DNA of 6,491 nucleotides, taken from positions 1 to 6,491 of the forward strand of contig JAFCBY010000064.1 of assembly GCA_017610485.1 (NCBI GenBank), in the 5' to 3' direction. Under the pieces are notes generated by a model that worked only from the letters and a program-made list of their open reading frames with translations, had not been told where the DNA came from and ran no database searches. A program made the position numbers and the translations under genes. The stretch comes from Candidatus Falkowiibacteriota bacterium (GTDB lineage: Archaea > Iainarchaeota > Iainarchaeia > Iainarchaeales > GCA-2688035). Shown here piece after piece: positions 5,154 through 6,491 of the stretch. Positions within the stretch are counted from its first letter, which is position 1, and every line of letters starts with the position of its first letter.

Positions 5154-5733
5154 ACTTACTTTCCAGTTTTCTTATTATGGTTTTGCACACCCTTTTTGTT
5201 TCAGGTTTTAACTTCTTATTATATTTAAGCTCCTGGCCAATTATTCTTGCATAATCTCTAATAGTTTCTTTACTAATGTAGGATATAACCTCGTATAATC
5301 CCCTAGATGCAAGGTGCTGTTTTGCTTTTGGTCCCCATCTTTCGTTCTCTCTTTTAACTGCAAGATTAAAAATTGTTCTAAGTTCTCTATTAGTAAGTAC
5401 ATTCTCCGGCGGAAGGGATTTTAACAATTTTATTCTTAAACCCGTGAGAACGTTTCTTACTCCCCGACCCAACCTAGTTTTTCTAAGATCTTGCCCTATT
5501 GTGCGTATAAACGCCTCTATTTCTTGCTGATCACCTAAGAAGAATTTTTCTTCAAAGTATTCTATATCTCCTCTAGACAAACGCCGGCTAAGTATGTTTC
5601 TTTCGGCAGTGGTGAGAACAACAGATCCCTGTTTTTGAGGTTCTTTTTCTACTGGTACAGGCTTGCTTTTCTTTCCTTCTTGTCCAAAAGCCCCTTGAGG
5701 CCGGGCTTTCCTAAATCGATGATGCCTTGCCAT
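5152..5733 (-). CDS. Unrecognised AT-rich 193-residue basic protein
   Basis: I do not recognise this protein. Residues 1-36 are a low-complexity cationic tail (MARHHRFRKARPQG, then Lys/Pro/Gln-rich). The rest is predicted helical and soluble with many Arg/Lys and charged pairs, for example ERNILSRRLSRGDIEYFEEKFF (44-65), LPPENVLTNRELRTIFNLAVKRE (107-129) and SYISKETIRDYARIIGQEL (151-169); one cysteine (C183), no membrane segment, no recognisable catalytic motif. A strong Shine-Dalgarno site precedes ATG 5733 and the nitroreductase stop is 3 nt upstream, so it is the second gene of that operon. Six sampled 60-base lines of this gene average about 36 percent GC (28-45), whereas three porB lines range from 42 to 65 percent, which suggests recent acquisition or relaxed, lineage-specific evolution. 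Nucleic-acid binding is a guess from charge only. Confidence 0.72.
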   Translation of the reverse strand: MARHHRFRKARPQGAFGQEGKKSKPVPVEKEPQKQGSVVLTTAERNILSRRLSRGDIEYFEEKFFLGDQQEIEAFIRTIGQDLRKTRLGRGVRNVLTGLRIKLLKSLPPENVLTNRELRTIFNLAVKRENERWGPKAKQHLASRGLYEVISYISKETIRDYARIIGQELKYNKKLKPETKRVCKTIIRKLESK

Positions 5734-5736
5734 TTT

Positions 5737-6321
5737 TCAATCACCTTCTCTAAATCTGTTCCTGTGCAGGACTTCTTCTAGGGAGAGCTTGGGAACGTGA
5801 AGTTCGCCTTTGAGGTCAATCCAGTAGAACAAGTCTTTTGTTGGCCCTTCCAGAACAGGCTTTTCTGCAGGGTAGCCTAATGCAACAACCAAGGGGACTT
5901 CGAACCCATTTGGGATTCCAAGAATGCCCTTTATGCGCTCTTTTTGTATCGCGCCCATCATACAGCAGGCAACCCCTGCCTCAAGTGCTACAAGGGTAAT
6001 TGCCTCTGCCGCAATGCCAACGTCAATGCTAGTATACTTGCTCTTCTTTTCCTTGTCAACAAGGATTGCGATAAAGGCCTTTGGTTCCTCTCCTTCCTTT
6101 CTACCCTTCTCTTTAACCACGCCGCCGAAATATACTGCCTTGTCCAATTCCGCAACTACTTTCAGGTCGTTCACTGCCACAAAGCGAAGCGACTGTGTGT
6201 TGCAAGCAGAGGGGCTTAGCCTTGCGGCATTAACGCACTTTTTAAGGAGAGAAAATGGCACTGTCTTTTGCTGGAAAATGCGGATAGTGCGCCTTTTTTG
6301 AATGTCTGAGTAGGCCCCCAT
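5737..6321 (-). CDS. Nitroreductase family flavoprotein
   Basis: This is a 194-residue FMN-dependent oxidoreductase of the nitroreductase superfamily, which uses NAD(P)H to reduce nitro compounds, quinones or unknown physiological substrates in the cytoplasm, usually as a homodimer. Visible marks: IQKRRTIRIFQ (residues 7-17, FMN phosphate-binding RRS/TxRxF), AARLSPSACNTQSLRFVAV (32-50, the 'APSAxNxQPWRF' motif), and DVGIAAEAITLVALEAGVACCMMGAI (100-125, the helix with GxGxxxxGxx near the flavin). The end WIDLKGELHVPKLSLEEVL resembles archaeal members. Length is normal. The true substrate cannot be inferred. ATG 6321 lies about 27 bp from a TATA centre, so the message is probably leaderless. 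The gene leads a two-gene operon with the AT-rich unknown gene. Confidence 0.9.
   Translation of the reverse strand: MGAYSDIQKRRTIRIFQQKTVPFSLLKKCVNAARLSPSACNTQSLRFVAVNDLKVVAELDKAVYFGGVVKEKGRKEGEEPKAFIAILVDKEKKSKYTSIDVGIAAEAITLVALEAGVACCMMGAIQKERIKGILGIPNGFEVPLVVALGYPAEKPVLEGPTKDLFYWIDLKGELHVPKLSLEEVLHRNRFREGD
5741..5748 (-). promoter_or_regulatory. Strong Shine-Dalgarno site for the 193-residue gene
   Basis: On the minus strand this reads GAAGGTGA, 7 nt before ATG 5733 and inside the end of the nitroreductase gene. It matches the archaeal anti-Shine-Dalgarno core well and supports real, coupled translation. Confidence 0.65.
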
Positions 6322-6336
6322 ACACTATTCTCTTAT

Positions 6337-6359
6337 GTAAAAGTTATTTAAACTTTTAC
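6337..6359. promoter_or_regulatory. Perfect inverted repeat enclosing a bidirectional TATA box
   Basis: Arms gtaaaagtt (6337-6345) and aacttttac (6351-6359) are exact reverse complements around a 5-nt spacer. The centre reads as a TATA box on both strands (TTTAAATAA on minus, TTATTTAAA on plus), with an identical purine-rich BRE-like taaaag on each side. The centre is 27 bp from the nitroreductase ATG, predicting leaderless transcription. It may equally be a dimeric repressor operator. Confidence 0.6.
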
Positions 6360-6395
6360 TGTGTTATTATTTTCACGCTTTGGTTTTGGGTTCAT

Positions 6396-6491
6396 TTGGT
6401 TGCTTCCATAATTGCGCTGCTGCTGATGATTTCCGTGGCGGTCTTAAGCTACAAGAAGAAATTCAAGTACCATAAGTATATCGGTGCAGGG
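6396..6491 (+). CDS. Probable membrane protein, N-terminal part (3' end outside window)
   Basis: An open frame in the last 96 bases encodes a hydrophobic helix (VASIIALLLMISVAVLSY) followed by a basic stretch KKKFKYHKYIGAG and runs off the window. A frame with a full membrane helix and a positive-inside flank at this short length is unlikely by chance. The start is uncertain: TTG 6396 gives a complete helix, while ATG 6426 would truncate it. The predicted plus-strand start site from the shared promoter is near 6373. The pattern 'basic residues, then HKYIGAG' recalls the helix-loop of cytochrome b561-like or other haem-binding membrane proteins, but too little is visible to assign a family. 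Confidence 0.42.
   Translation, partial: MVASIIALLLMISVAVLSYKKKFKYHKYIGAG

Noticed and set aside
5924..6301. Plus-strand open frames opposite the nitroreductase
   Set aside because: The minus strand shows clear nitroreductase motifs; the plus-strand frames have no start signals or recognisable motifs.
6418..6432. TGATGAT resembling a C box of a C/D guide RNA
   Set aside because: The base before TGATGA is C, not a purine, and I saw no convincing D/D' boxes at the right spacing; it lies inside a probable membrane-helix coding region.

Overview
This window looks like a piece of a compact archaeal genome. A C-terminal part of diphthine synthase (an archaeal/eukaryotic EF-2 modification enzyme) is followed by a DUF357 protein (an archaeal family). 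A four-subunit pyruvate:ferredoxin oxidoreductase is encoded in the order gamma-delta-alpha-beta. Promoters look archaeal: AT-rich TATA boxes about 25 nt upstream of start codons with very short leaders. GGAGG/GGTGA-type Shine-Dalgarno sites lie inside operons. I cannot fix the lineage; a euryarchaeon or a DPANN-type archaeon (for example Diapherotrites- or Micrarchaeota-like) would fit.

Layout. (1) Positions 1-582, plus strand: the 3' end of dphB/dph5 overlapping a DUF357 gene. (2) Positions 583-1568, plus strand: a short promoter region, a single-pass membrane protein with an extracytoplasmic beta-rich domain, then a COG2236-like phosphoribosyltransferase. (3) Positions 1569-1844, minus strand: an acylphosphatase whose stop codon abuts the phosphoribosyltransferase stop. 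(4) A 47-bp divergent promoter region, then the por operon on the plus strand, 1892-5141: porG, porD, an unrecognised 100-residue basic protein, porA, porB. It ends at a T8 tract. (5) Positions 5152-6321, minus strand: a nitroreductase-family flavoprotein gene followed by a distinctly AT-rich gene for an unrecognised 193-residue basic protein. (6) Positions 6322-6491: a divergent promoter region with a perfect 9-bp inverted repeat centred on the TATA box, then the start of a probable membrane protein cut by the window end.

How the genes work together. PorGDAB would oxidatively decarboxylate pyruvate (or a related 2-oxoacid) to an acyl-CoA, passing electrons through the two [4Fe-4S] clusters of PorD to ferredoxin. 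The 100-residue protein is translationally coupled to porD and sits exactly between the delta and alpha genes. It is the best candidate here for something undescribed, such as an assembly or regulatory factor. The second unrecognised gene, after the nitroreductase, has a base composition unlike its neighbours. No tRNA, rRNA, CRISPR array or mobile element was seen, and no stretch over 300 bases lacks a gene.
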